A stretch of DNA of 64,000 bases from Algoriphagus locisalis (GCF_900116615.1 NZ_FPBF01000007.1:1-64000); one strand, 5' to 3'; positions 34,695 through 44,360 are shown, counted from the first letter of the stretch. The notes: generated by a model not told the origin, from the letters alone. Numbers and translations are program-made.

Positions 34695-37600
34695 CTACTG
34701 CTTAATCAACCTCCCTACAAAAACTCGATTATCCTGGCTTTCGACCATAATCACATAAGTTCCTGCAGAAAGTCTAGCTATGGCAAGTGTGACAGCATTC
34801 GAACTTTGACGGATTACCTCCACACTAGAGCTGACGTCCTTACCGCTATTATCAAAAATCCTCATGGAATTCTCCGCAAACTCCAGATCTCCCATGGCTT
34901 GAATTTCCACTTGAGAAGAAGCTGGGTTAGGATAGATTTTCAATTCCTCAGAGATCAAGATTCCCGGATTGAAAATGCCAGAGATAGTCATCGTAACTGC
35001 AGCAAGTCGCGTGGAACATCCTGCCTCATTGGTCAATTCCACAGAGAATTCACCCATTTGATTTACTGTCAACATTCGCTGAGTATCTCCTTCTAGCTTA
35101 TCTCCATTTCTAAACCATTGATAAGTGTAATTACCTTCTGGAGCTCTTAGGATATTTCCGTCCACAGCGATCTCTCCACTAGGTTTAGCCTCAGTTTTTA
35201 CTTCGAATTTGGTAGTTTCCACCAAGCAACCACCAGCTAACCGAACTATGGCATGGTAACTTCCTCCCTCGGCTATTTCCAATGTTTTACCGGTTGCTCC
35301 AGTAATCTCAGTTCCGTTTCTTCTCCATCTTAGCACTTCGAATTCAGCTTCTGAAGTCAAAGTCAGTGTTTTATTATCTCCAGCGCAAATAGAAGCCGGA
35401 CCAGTAATTTTCACGTCTGCAGTGGCAGTTTCTTTTACAGTAAAGTCAGCTGTTTCAACCAAGCATCCTCCTGCAGTTCTAACAATTGCCTGATAAGTCC
35501 CTGCACTTTCGATTTCTAAGGTTTTCCCTGTAGCGCCGGCAATCTCCGTTCCGTTCTTTCTCCACTTCACCACCTCAAATGCAGCTTCAGATTTTAGCTC
35601 CAATGTTTGCTTTGTACCAGCACAAATGGATTCTGAGCCAGTAATTGTCACTGGCTTTGCACTAGCTGTCTCCACTATAAAATCAGCTGTTTCAACCAAG
35701 CATCCACCTTCCGTTCTTACGATAGCCTGATAGGTTCCAGCACTCTCAATTTCCAATGTTTTTCCATTGGCTCCAGTAATCTCAGTTCCATTTTTCCTCC
35801 ATTTCACGACTTCAAAGCCAGCTTCAGATTTTAGCTCTAATGTTTGCTTTGTACCAGCGCAAATGGATTCTGAACCGGTAATTGTGACTGGCTTTGCACT
35901 AGCTGTCTCGACTATAAAGTCAGCCGTTTCAACCAAACATCCTCCTGCAGTTCTAACAATTGCCTGATAAGTCCCTGCACTTTCGATTTCCAATGTTTTT
36001 CCTGTGGCTCCAGTTATCTCGGTTCCATTTTTTCTCCATTTCACTACTTCAAAACCTGCATCAGACTTAAGTGTCAGTGTTTGCTTAGATCCTTCACAAA
36101 TCGATTCAGAGCCTGTAATCTTGACTGAGGTGGCATTTGCAGGATTTACGATGAATTTCTCTGTTTCAAAAAGACAGCCTCCCACATATCGAACGATAGC
36201 ATGGTAACTTCCACTATCTTCGATCTCCAAAAATTTTCCGGTTGCACCACTTATATCAGTCCCATTCTTTCGCCAACTTACCACTTCGAAAGCTGCATCT
36301 GACTTTAATGTCAAGGTTTGCTTAGTTCCAGCGCAAATAGAATTAGAACCAGCGATGGTGACAGGGCTAGAAGTAATACCTTTAACCACAAGTACAGCGG
36401 ATTTTTCAGTTACATTCCCCGCATTATCCACGGCTCTCAATTCTACCCTAATCTCTTTCCCTACATCCTCACAAGTGGCTTTTGTTTTGTTTAAGGTCAC
36501 TTCCTTGACGCCACAATTATCAGTAATTAATTGAATAAAATCCTCCGGACTCAATTCTACTTGACCTTTGGTCAGATCAAGCTCAAGTACAAGATTTTTG
36601 GTTTCTAGAACTGGCGCTATTTTGTCTTGAACAACTACCTCAATCTTATCCTCCCAATTATTTCCCTTATCGTCTTTGATAAGGACAGTGACCTCTTGAG
36701 CGCCTAGATTTTCACAGGTAAAGTCAGACTTACTTAATGATACCGTGTATATAGAACTGATTGGCCAATTCGTGAAAACCTGCTCAGAGGTTAAGGTCGC
36801 TTTTCCTTCATTAGAAAGCCCCAGCTCTAACCTGTCTTTTACTTGAGGCCTTTCTTCGATAATCCTGAGAGGAATTTTTAAGCTCACCTCATCATTATAT
36901 ACTCTGCGTTCTATTTTCTGCAGGTTATAGTTTTGATCCATAACGGGGAAAACATAGACAGGAATAAAATTAATCAAAGCAAACTCCTGATCTCCTTCTA
37001 CCTTTTTCTCCAAGTTCACTTCCAGGTGTCCGTAATGCTTTCCTCCATCAACCAAAACGGGGTTTGCACCAGAAGTATTCCATTGCTCCACAGAACTCTG
37101 ATCAGCTGTCCATTTTCGATAAGGATTGTAATCAAGTGTATTAAATGGATTACCTAACCAATCTCTCTTTTCCCCTCTCATTCCATCACCAGCTACACCT
37201 ACATCATAATATAAGATCCCTTTTCCATCTCCATCCTCATCCACAAAGCTTCGTTCGAATAATTCATCATGTCCAGAAAAGACCGCTATTACGCCATAAT
37301 TTTCCAGCAATGGATTCAAGACCCGCAAAGGTGTTCCTACCTGTCCAACAGAAAGTTCATGATTCATCGGCACGCCATGCTCACCTGAGGAATAAGCAAT
37401 GTGGTGATATTGAACAAAAATCAACTGTCCATTTTCTTTGGCATCTTTCAGATTTTCTTCCAGCCATAAATACTGATCGGATCCGGGTTCAAAACCACTT
37501 AAATCATTACCCCCGGCAGCATTGTATTGAGCAAGCGTGTAGTTTTCCTGGGTATCTGTACCGGGTAAAGTGTATTGCTTGCCAGTAAGTTTTGGTTGAC

Positions 37601-38624
37601 CGTCAAAATCAGTGGCAGTCTGATCAGGCGTACCATTACTGGAATCCAGTGTCAAAATAGTCACAGGACCATAATCTACTCTGTAGTAGCTCTTTTTATG
37701 CTTCTGCAAAGGATCTTCTACGGGCGTTTCAAAATAAGTGTGGAAACGATTTCTCCCTACAACCGGAAGGAACTCCCCTCTTTCATTATTCCCGTATCCA
37801 CCACTAATAGCTCCATAAGACTCCCAATTACCTAGGGCTGGAATAATTGCATAACTGGACAACCCCTTTCCCAAATCCCCAGCATTGTGCCTAAAAAACT
37901 CATCCCAAGCGGGCTGATAGCCTGCTCCCTGCACCAAATCTCCTGGCATGATGATAAAATCAGGATCGCGTTCATTGATGATTTTAAGGTTTTCTTTATA
38001 GCCAACTTCCTCAGTCAGCATATAATTTGGTAGCTCTATACCTTGTTCTACAGTACTACCAAACTTTTGTTTCCAAAGTTCTGGAACACTCGTAATTGGT
38101 CTAAAAAGTGGGTTTCCTGGATACCATGCTCTGTTGGTCACTCTTCCTCTTGGGTCAGTTTCGGAGTCAGCTAAAGCCATAAATCTAATCTTATCCCAAC
38201 TAGACTTCGATACCGGCATGGTAAAGGATCCTGCATAGTCAACACCTCCGAGGCTCACTACATAATCTACAGCAACTCCAGCCGGCAAATCAATAGGCAT
38301 TCTATAGCGAAAAACCTGATCACTTTTTATCCAGCTTCCTTGCTCTAATCCATCTATTGTTTGATTTTTTTCCTGTGAGGTATAGTAAATATTCGGTACG
38401 GACTCACCTGCCACTTCACCTTCATACAGTATTTCGCCAGATTCTCCTGTAAGCTTTATTGAGCTCGTTGCCAAAGAATTACTAAACCATGTCAGTTGCA
38501 TCTTTCCCTGCCCATAAACCTGCAGGAATGGGTAAATTCTATACGGATTTACTTCTGCGACATTCAATGAAGTGAAAGCCAAGCATATCAACAACCCAAT
38601 ACTAAACAGTAAATGTTTTTTCAT
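34695..38624 (-). CDS. Large type IX secreted protein: phosphoesterase-like domain, Ig-like repeats, sorting domain
   Basis: A 1309-residue exported protein. A signal peptide (about 1-22) is followed by a Fn3-like region and a purple-acid-phosphatase-like metallophosphoesterase domain (about 145-480) whose motifs are ADSETD (152-157), GDL (228-230), GNWE (265-268), QYHH (405-408) and GHDELFER (451-458). Several expected metal-ligand histidines are replaced. Two HYR-like beta domains follow (about 590-750), then five Ig-like repeats of 79 residues (about 751-1148), each with paired Cys and a WRKNGTEI-type core, one more Ig-like domain, and a C-terminal type IX sorting domain (LKIYPNPASSQVEI to GRLIKQ). 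Probably surface-exposed or released. Confidence 0.87.
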   Translation of the reverse strand: MKKHLLFSIGLLICLAFTSLNVAEVNPYRIYPFLQVYGQGKMQLTWFSNSLATSSIKLTGESGEILYEGEVAGESVPNIYYTSQEKNQTIDGLEQGSWIKSDQVFRYRMPIDLPAGVAVDYVVSLGGVDYAGSFTMPVSKSSWDKIRFMALADSETDPRGRVTNRAWYPGNPLFRPITSVPELWKQKFGSTVEQGIELPNYMLTEEVGYKENLKIINERDPDFIIMPGDLVQGAGYQPAWDEFFRHNAGDLGKGLSSYAIIPALGNWESYGAISGGYGNNERGEFLPVVGRNRFHTYFETPVEDPLQKHKKSYYRVDYGPVTILTLDSSNGTPDQTATDFDGQPKLTGKQYTLPGTDTQENYTLAQYNAAGGNDLSGFEPGSDQYLWLEENLKDAKENGQLIFVQYHHIAYSSGEHGVPMNHELSVGQVGTPLRVLNPLLENYGVIAVFSGHDELFERSFVDEDGDGKGILYYDVGVAGDGMRGEKRDWLGNPFNTLDYNPYRKWTADQSSVEQWNTSGANPVLVDGGKHYGHLEVNLEKKVEGDQEFALINFIPVYVFPVMDQNYNLQKIERRVYNDEVSLKIPLRIIEERPQVKDRLELGLSNEGKATLTSEQVFTNWPISSIYTVSLSKSDFTCENLGAQEVTVLIKDDKGNNWEDKIEVVVQDKIAPVLETKNLVLELDLTKGQVELSPEDFIQLITDNCGVKEVTLNKTKATCEDVGKEIRVELRAVDNAGNVTEKSAVLVVKGITSSPVTIAGSNSICAGTKQTLTLKSDAAFEVVSWRKNGTDISGATGKFLEIEDSGSYHAIVRYVGGCLFETEKFIVNPANATSVKITGSESICEGSKQTLTLKSDAGFEVVKWRKNGTEITGATGKTLEIESAGTYQAIVRTAGGCLVETADFIVETASAKPVTITGSESICAGTKQTLELKSEAGFEVVKWRKNGTEITGANGKTLEIESAGTYQAIVRTEGGCLVETADFIVETASAKPVTITGSESICAGTKQTLELKSEAAFEVVKWRKNGTEIAGATGKTLEIESAGTYQAIVRTAGGCLVETADFTVKETATADVKITGPASICAGDNKTLTLTSEAEFEVLRWRRNGTEITGATGKTLEIAEGGSYHAIVRLAGGCLVETTKFEVKTEAKPSGEIAVDGNILRAPEGNYTYQWFRNGDKLEGDTQRMLTVNQMGEFSVELTNEAGCSTRLAAVTMTISGIFNPGILISEELKIYPNPASSQVEIQAMGDLEFAENSMRIFDNSGKDVSSSVEVIRQSSNAVTLAIARLSAGTYVIMVESQDNRVFVGRLIKQ
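35180..36370 (-). repeat. Five in-frame 237-bp coding repeats
   Basis: Within the 1309-residue gene, corresponding sites recur at 35459, 35696 and 35933, a period of exactly 237 bp (79 codons), with two flanking, more diverged copies. The middle three units are nearly identical in protein and close in DNA, which points to recent amplification or gene conversion. Each unit encodes one Cys-containing Ig-like domain. Confidence 0.85.
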
Positions 38625-38741
38625 AATTAAACAGTTGAAGTAAATCAGACAAACCTAGAGGATAAATGCATGAATTACAGTCCCTAATCTACGAAATATC
38701 GGTCTCTATATGCTTGCAATCGTAAATGAAAAGTAATCAGA

Positions 38742-39836
38742 CTATTCCACCCGACTTTTCAACAAAAACAACTGAACAGGATTCACTGGATCATTGCTGA
38801 AAACGTAGATATTTCGCTGATCTATTCCTTTCCTTCCCACCGGATCAAAAACCAATTTGAGTACCATTGATTCTCCCGGATCCAGGGTGGTCTTAGGCAT
38901 TTCGAGCCTTAGACAATCACAATTTCCTTGAACCTTTTTGATTTCAAGAACTTGTCTGCCTTTATTGGTGAGCATCACCTCCTTTTGCTGAATTGAGGTT
39001 GATTTAATTGTTTTTAAGTCAATTTCCCTAGGTTCTATTACCAACTGAGGCACTTGATTCAAATCATCCTTAGAAAATGGCGCATAATACTCAAATACAT
39101 CAGCTAAAACATTTAAGGCAATAAATCCAGTGCTATCTTTCCAAGTAAGGGAAACTTGATCCTCAAAATACCCCAAATCATTTTTCATCGCTCCATCATA
39201 AGCCACCTGAAGTAATCCACGGTCGTTTGGCATGATAGAATCTGTAAGCTGAGCCACTTGAATGTACTCCGGCCCTATAAATTGAAGGCTATCTTTGTAA
39301 AAAGGGGTATCTCCAAAATTATACACTTCCACCTCCTTTAATTTTGGCACATTGGTAAACACCTCTCCCACATTGATTTTCTCCAGTCTGAAACCCAAAT
39401 CTCCTTTGCGGGTTCTATAGGTTCCTTCAGGATCACTTGCTCTTGGGATGGCATTTCCTTCTATATAAAGTGTATCCTGAACTCCCTGTAAATTTCCTTT
39501 CACCACTATCATTCTAGAGAAAAATCCAGCCCCGGAAGAGGGGTCAAATGAAACCTGTAAAGTCCCGCTTTCTCCTACCACCAAAGTATCCTGAGTGTAT
39601 TCTACCGTAGTACAACCACAATCAGTCACTACTGTCTCAATATAAAAAAGAGAATCCTGCGTGTGGGTAAACTCAAACTCTGCCACTTGCGGTCCCTGCT
39701 CTTCCAAGACAGTACCCAAATCGACCTTATTCACCGCCCAGATTAATTTAGGTACGATAGTATCTTGAGCCTGTGTAAGTTGAGTGATAAAACAGAGTAA
39801 AAGAAGCGCAAAGAGGTTTTTTGGAATTCTAATCAT
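38742..39836 (-). CDS. Exported DUF1573 protein
   Basis: A 364-residue protein with a signal peptide (about 1-23) and DUF1573 Ig-like modules at both ends: one with TDCGCTTVEY and VSFDPSSGAGFFSRMIVVKGN, the last with GNCDCLRLEMPKTTLDPGESMVLKLVFDP and IYVFSNDP. The middle module is more diverged. DUF1573 proteins are periplasmic or surface proteins of unknown function, abundant in Bacteroidota. The CxC pairs in both modules could bind metal or form disulfides. Divergent from trpS with about 70 nt between starts. Confidence 0.87.
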   Translation of the reverse strand: MIRIPKNLFALLLLCFITQLTQAQDTIVPKLIWAVNKVDLGTVLEEQGPQVAEFEFTHTQDSLFYIETVVTDCGCTTVEYTQDTLVVGESGTLQVSFDPSSGAGFFSRMIVVKGNLQGVQDTLYIEGNAIPRASDPEGTYRTRKGDLGFRLEKINVGEVFTNVPKLKEVEVYNFGDTPFYKDSLQFIGPEYIQVAQLTDSIMPNDRGLLQVAYDGAMKNDLGYFEDQVSLTWKDSTGFIALNVLADVFEYYAPFSKDDLNQVPQLVIEPREIDLKTIKSTSIQQKEVMLTNKGRQVLEIKKVQGNCDCLRLEMPKTTLDPGESMVLKLVFDPVGRKGIDQRNIYVFSNDPVNPVQLFLLKSRVE

Positions 39837-39906
39837 ACCCGCAATTAACGCATAATTTCAAACGTATTAAGGACTGTTTTACTTAATTTGCAGCAAAATC
39901 AGACCA

Positions 39907-40881
39907 ATGGCAAGAGTATTAACAGGCATTCAAAGCAGCGGCAGACCACATTTGGGAAATATCCTAGGTGCTATCGTCCCTGCGATTGAATTGATCAAAG
40001 AGAACAAGGAAGAGTCCTTCATTTTTATTGCAGACTTGCACTCACTTACCACCTCCAAAGATGGTGAAGTAAGGAAGCAAAACACTCTGGCGGTGGCTGC
40101 GGCATGGCTTGCTTTTGGGTTAGATATCGAGCATACGACCTTTTATCGACAGTCAAGAAGACCTGAAGTGGCTGAGCTGACTTGGTATATGAACTGCTTC
40201 ACCCCTTTTCCTATGCTCGCAAATGCGCATAGTTTCAAAGATAAGTCGGAGCGTCTTGCTGATGTAAATGCGGGTCTCTTTACCTATCCTGTTTTGATGG
40301 CATCGGATATCTTACTGTACTCGGCTGATTTGGTTCCTGTAGGAAAAGACCAAATGCAACACCTGGAAATGACCCGGGATATCGCTTCTACCTTCAATAG
40401 AATTGTGGGTGAAGATATCCTGACCATTCCTGAGGCAAGAATCGATGAAGTGGTAAAAACCATTCCTGGCACTGACGGTCAGAAAATGAGTAAATCTTAC
40501 AATAACTTCATTGATATTTTCCTTCCGGAAAAGGCGCTGAAGAAGAACATAAACAGCATCGTCACGGATAGCAAAGAACTGGAAGATCCAAAAGATCCAG
40601 ACACGGATAATGTCTTCAAATTATACAGCTTAATCGCATCAGAAGAGCAAACTAAGCAGATGCGGGCTAACTACGAAGGAGGAAATTATGGTTATGGTCA
40701 TGCCAAAAAAGAATTCCTTCAGCTGATTCTTGATAAGTACAGAAAAGAGCGTGAGCTGTTTGACTTCTACATGAATCACCCAGACGAAATCGAAAGAAAA
40801 CTTTCCGCAGGCGAAGAAAAAGCCAAGGCAGTTGGAGCAGAATTGCTGGATAAGGTAAGAGTGAAGTTGGGGTTTAAGTAA
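39907..40881 (+). CDS. trpS: Tryptophanyl-tRNA synthetase
   Basis: A 324-residue class I synthetase that charges tRNA(Trp). Motifs: TGIQSSGRPHLGN at the start (HIGH-type HLGN at 15-18) and KMSKS at 193-197, with PVGKDQMQHLEMTRDIA between. Length and order are standard for the bacterial enzyme. A strong terminator lies about 150 nt downstream, beyond a piece of dispersed repeat. No T-box or trp leader is visible. Confidence 0.96.
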   Translation: MARVLTGIQSSGRPHLGNILGAIVPAIELIKENKEESFIFIADLHSLTTSKDGEVRKQNTLAVAAAWLAFGLDIEHTTFYRQSRRPEVAELTWYMNCFTPFPMLANAHSFKDKSERLADVNAGLFTYPVLMASDILLYSADLVPVGKDQMQHLEMTRDIASTFNRIVGEDILTIPEARIDEVVKTIPGTDGQKMSKSYNNFIDIFLPEKALKKNINSIVTDSKELEDPKDPDTDNVFKLYSLIASEEQTKQMRANYEGGNYGYGHAKKEFLQLILDKYRKERELFDFYMNHPDEIERKLSAGEEKAKAVGAELLDKVRVKLGFK

Positions 40882-41028
40882 GTTCTCTCTCCCGATAGCA
40901 GACGCGGCGTATTCTATCTCCCGCAACGGCGCAAAGGCGCAATGTTGATGTGAACCTTTGAGGTGTCATTTCGACTGAGGGACGAAGGAGAAATCTCCTC
41001 GAAGGTTTAAATTCCTTATTCCATGAAT

Positions 41029-41063
41029 ATGGCTCCGTCAACATCTGACGGAGCCATTTTTTT
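41029..41063 (+). terminator. Intrinsic terminator downstream of trpS
   Basis: A perfect 12-bp stem ATGGCTCCGTCA/TGACGGAGCCAT with five-base loop ACATC and a following T-run. Confidence 0.9.
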
Positions 41064-41069
41064 ATAATA

Positions 41070-41290
41070 CCGATCGTGCCTTTGGCGCTCGCCATGTAAT
41101 CACTATTCTTACTTAACCCAGAATATCATTCTGGGCTTTTACTGGCCTTGCCTTTGGCAAAGAGCATTAAAACTCAATTGAAAAGTTGTGCCAACGGCAC
41201 CAATAGTAAAAGCCCTGAATGCAGCGAAGCGAAATTCAGGGCTTAAACCAAATCAGAATATTTAGAGTGCCAACGGCACGATCAGTATTC
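41070..41290. repeat. Inverted pair of about 100-nt REP-like modules
   Basis: Module 1 (about 41070-41170, plus) and module 2 (about 41185-41290, minus) share the same order of parts: GATCGTGCC(t/g)TTGGC, then a hairpin of type AAGCCCTGAAT...ATTCAGGGCTTTTACT, then TGCC(t/g)TTGGCA. Module 2 has the longer loop with GCAGCGAAGCGAAA. Hairpins are at about 41116-41138 and 41209-41245. No REP-associated transposase gene is in the window. Confidence 0.8.
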
Positions 41291-41360
41291 CTTACGATTC
41301 AAAAACAAACCACAATAAAAACCTTTGCGGAATTCTTCGCGTCCTTTGCGACTTCGGGGT

Positions 41361-41402
41361 AAAAAACAAAAAACCTTCGAGGTCCTAAAGACCTCAAAGG
41401 TT
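41361..41402 (-). terminator. Intrinsic terminator of fabF
   Basis: The stem AACCTTCGAGGTC/GACCTCAAAGGTT (one mismatch, loop CTAAA) has an A-run at 41361-41373 that becomes a U-run on the fabF strand. Hairpins of this wording are frequent in Bacteroidota. Confidence 0.8.
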
Positions 41403-41409
41403 AGGAAAT

Positions 41410-42663
41410 CTATACAAACTCTTTAAATACCACCGAAGCATTATGCCCACCAAAGCCAAAGGTATTGCTCAAGGCTACCTTCACCTTTTTTTCAATTGCT
41501 GATTTGGTGACAATTTGAACTCCTTGAGGAATGGCAGGATCTAAGGTTTCAGTATTGATTGTAGGAGGGATTATTCCTTCATTGATAGCCTTCACACAGA
41601 AGATTGCTTCAATAGCCCCTGCAGCTCCTAGCAAATGTCCTGTCATAGATTTCGTCGCGGAGATATGCAACTTATCATAGTTACCATCCAGCAATCTTGA
41701 AATAGCCTTAATCTCACTCAAATCACCAGTTGGTGTAGAAGTGGCGTGGGCATTTAGGTAATCTATATCCTGCATGGTCAATCCAGATTCTTCCAATGCG
41801 AACTTCATGCACTGAGATGCACCTGCTCCTTCGGGATGAGTTGCAGTCAAATGATACGCATCGGCTGTCATAGCCGCTCCTACCACTTCTCCGTAGATTT
41901 TGGCCCCACGCTTTTTGGCATGCTCGTATTCTTCCAGAATCAAAGCCGCGGCTCCCTCTCCCATTACAAATCCATCTCTGTCCACATCAAAAGGTCTTGA
42001 TGCGGAAGTCGGTTCTTCATTTCTAGTGGATAGCGCTTTCAAAGCATTGAAACCTCCCATGGCAGCTTCAGTAATCGGTGAGTCCGAACCTCCAGTGATG
42101 ATCACTTTGGCTTTTCCCCACTTGATGTAATTAAAAGCATCCATGATCGCGCTATTCGAAGAAGCGCAGGCAGTCACTGGCGTATAGTTGATCCCCATAA
42201 AACCATACTTCATCGAGATTACTCCAGAAGCCATGTTCACTAGGTATTTGGGAATAAAAAATGGATTGAAGCGTGGAGTAAGGTCGTTTGCTACGAACTC
42301 CTTCATCTCCTTTTCAAAAGTATTCATTCCTCCTTGACTGGTGCCCCAGATCACTCCGGCATCAAATGGAGAATCCAATTGAGACACATCCAAACCAGCA
42401 TCTTCCATAGCTTCAGCAGCTACGTATAACCCATATTGCGTGTAGAGATCAGAGCGTTTGATATCATTTCTATCAAGTCTCTGGGTAGGGTCAAAGCCTT
42501 TTAGCTCACTGGCAAACCGCGTTTTGAACTTCTCCGCATCAAAATAAGTGATCGCTCCCGCTCCGCTTTTGCCTTCTTTGGCGTTCTGCCAGTTGCTCTT
42601 TACATCATTTCCAAGAGCAGACAAAGCTCCCAAACCGGTAATAACTACTCTTCTAGAATTCAT
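41410..42663 (-). CDS. fabF: 3-oxoacyl-ACP synthase II
   Basis: A 417-residue condensing enzyme that extends acyl-ACP with malonyl-ACP. The catalytic triad is intact: Cys166 (TACASS), His306 (NAHATSTPTGD) and His343 (TGHLLGAAG). The N-terminus RRVVITGLGALSALG is that of FabF. Usually acpP precedes fabF, but here the upstream gene is an unrelated hypothetical, so this may be a stand-alone or second copy. Confidence 0.92.
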   Translation of the reverse strand: MNSRRVVITGLGALSALGNDVKSNWQNAKEGKSGAGAITYFDAEKFKTRFASELKGFDPTQRLDRNDIKRSDLYTQYGLYVAAEAMEDAGLDVSQLDSPFDAGVIWGTSQGGMNTFEKEMKEFVANDLTPRFNPFFIPKYLVNMASGVISMKYGFMGINYTPVTACASSNSAIMDAFNYIKWGKAKVIITGGSDSPITEAAMGGFNALKALSTRNEEPTSASRPFDVDRDGFVMGEGAAALILEEYEHAKKRGAKIYGEVVGAAMTADAYHLTATHPEGAGASQCMKFALEESGLTMQDIDYLNAHATSTPTGDLSEIKAISRLLDGNYDKLHISATKSMTGHLLGAAGAIEAIFCVKAINEGIIPPTINTETLDPAIPQGVQIVTKSAIEKKVKVALSNTFGFGGHNASVVFKEFV

Positions 42664-42883
42664 TCCTTTTAATTTTCATTGCTTCGAAAATGCCTACAAA
42701 CTTTATGATGAGAGATCTTATTCGATAGGCAAAGGTAAGCGCAACTTTTACCTAAATAAACTTTACTTACATGACTGGAAAAAATCCCCCTCAAATAGAA
42801 AAACCCGGCTATTCACCAGGTTTATTCTATTTGCAACTCGATATGACAAATCCGAAATCATAAATTTGAAATCCGACATCTAA

Positions 42884-43306
42884 TTATCTGCTTCTCCAAA
42901 GATCCTTCAGCTGTCTGCCATTGATCAGCATCACAAATCGTGCGGGATTTGGGATCAAAACAATACGTACATCTTGCTTGTCAAATTGCTCCGACTCAAT
43001 CGGAACACCTTGCTGACCTCCTACCTCGTAGCTCACGACACCATTGGCATCAGGAAGCATAGGCTTGTAGGCATTGGCAATGTAGGCAGTAGGTAAAAGG
43101 ATGTCCGTGTCAGACTGTAACTTCTCCTGGATTTTCTCGATTTCAGTTTCAAGTCTATCCTCATAGTTTTCATTGAAATCATCTTCCAAATCATGAAGCT
43201 CTTCTTCAAGATCATCATATCTTTCGTCGCTATAATCCATAGCGGCTAGTTGATTTCTTTTTTCTACTATTTCGGTAAGCTCTTTATCCAGCGTATCCCA
43301 ATTCAT
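42884..43306 (-). CDS. Conserved-looking acidic protein of unknown function
   Basis: I start at the Met at 43306 (140 residues, MNWDTLDKEL); a Met ten codons upstream is less likely because the extra residues are basic and unlike the rest. Residues 1-65 are a highly charged coiled-coil segment (DDLEEELHDLEDDFNENYED). The C-terminal about 75 residues look like a small beta domain (AYIANAYKPMLPDANGVVSYEV, VRIVLIPNPARFVMLING). I do not recognise the family. It is divergent or separate from fabF, on the same strand. Confidence 0.6.
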   Translation of the reverse strand: MNWDTLDKELTEIVEKRNQLAAMDYSDERYDDLEEELHDLEDDFNENYEDRLETEIEKIQEKLQSDTDILLPTAYIANAYKPMLPDANGVVSYEVGGQQGVPIESEQFDKQDVRIVLIPNPARFVMLINGRQLKDLWRSR

Positions 43307-43379
43307 TCTGTTCAGTTTTTTTGATTTGAAATGCAAAGATGGGGAATCCCTTTTTTTATGAAGAACTATTTCAAAGAAA

Positions 43380-44360
43380 TTAACTCAGCAAGAGGATTTT
43401 TCCGTTTCGTCCCGGTTTGTTATAAGCTGCTATTGCAGCCTTTACTTCAGCAAGAGGGAAAGTTGCTTCCACCTCCACTTTGGAATCTTCATCCATCAGA
43501 AAAGCCTGCGTCTCCTTATAAAGTTTGGCTCGATCTTCATTTGAGATCCGCTGCAGAATACTACTCAGCCAGAAGCCTTCTACTGTAATCTCCTTGAAAA
43601 TCATCAATCCTGTCTTAAGTGGCATAGGCTTTCCGCTCAGTACTCCGAAAACGTACATCTTTCCGAATTGCTTGATACAAGTCAATGCTTCGGCTGCCAA
43701 ATCTCCTCCTACTGCATCAAATACGGCTGAAACTCCTTCTGGAACCACCTCACTGATAGCCTTTTTCAAGTCTTCTTTCTCCGTATTAATCACCAAATCA
43801 GCCCCGAGATCAGTCAAATGCTTTTTCTGCTCATCATGTCGAACGGTACAGGCAACTTTGATTCCTTTGGACTTGGCCACTTGTATGGCAAATTTCCCAA
43901 ACGCAGATGCTCCCGCAGTCAGCAGTAGCCAGTCTCCGGATTTCAATTCAGATTTATTGACCATTGCTACAGCAGTCACAGGGTTGACAAAAGCCTGACA
44001 GGCCACCTCAAACGACATTTCTTCAGGCATAGTAATGACTTGCTTGGCCGGCAAAGTGATATATTCCCTCCAAGTCCCCATATTGGTTCCTTGGGCGGTA
44101 AACATCACTCGCGTGCCCACAGGCACCTTTCCATCAGCATCAGACTTACTTACTATTCCCGCTGCTTCAAAGCCCGCACTACTCGGCAAATCAGGCTGAA
44201 TTCCATATCTACCGCGGATAAACATCAGGTCAGAAGGATTGATATTTCTTGCTTTGACTTGAATCTGAACCTCGTGGGGTTTTGGCTCGGGAGCAGGGGA
44301 TTCTCTTACTTGAAGCACATCCTCTGGGAGCCCGGTTTTTTCAAAAATTACTTCTATCAT
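43380..44360 (-). CDS. MDR-superfamily NADPH-dependent reductase, enoyl-reductase-like
   Basis: A 326-residue medium-chain reductase without the structural or catalytic zinc ligands. The N-terminus (NINPSDLMFIRGRYGIQPDLPSSAGFEAAGIV) and GTWREYI segment resemble the trans-2-enoyl-CoA/ACP reductase (ETR/MECR) and quinone reductase groups. The nucleotide-binding motif is LLLTAGASAFGKFAIQVAKSKG. It probably reduces a C=C bond with NADPH. It is divergent from a hydroxyacyl-CoA dehydrogenase gene, with about 110 nt between starts, which hints at fatty-acid-like metabolism. Confidence 0.82.
   Translation of the reverse strand: MIEVIFEKTGLPEDVLQVRESPAPEPKPHEVQIQVKARNINPSDLMFIRGRYGIQPDLPSSAGFEAAGIVSKSDADGKVPVGTRVMFTAQGTNMGTWREYITLPAKQVITMPEEMSFEVACQAFVNPVTAVAMVNKSELKSGDWLLLTAGASAFGKFAIQVAKSKGIKVACTVRHDEQKKHLTDLGADLVINTEKEDLKKAISEVVPEGVSAVFDAVGGDLAAEALTCIKQFGKMYVFGVLSGKPMPLKTGLMIFKEITVEGFWLSSILQRISNEDRAKLYKETQAFLMDEDSKVEVEATFPLAEVKAAIAAYNKPGRNGKILLLS

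Noticed and set aside
35180..36370. Regular 237-bp repeats as a possible CRISPR-like array
   Set aside because: The repeats are in frame, encode Ig-like domains and have no spacers.
37145..37588. Plus-strand frame of 147 codons
   Set aside because: It is antisense to the 1309-residue type IX protein and His/Leu-rich in the way of shadow frames.
43525..43998. Plus-strand frame of 157 codons
   Set aside because: Antisense to the MDR reductase with intact cofactor motif.
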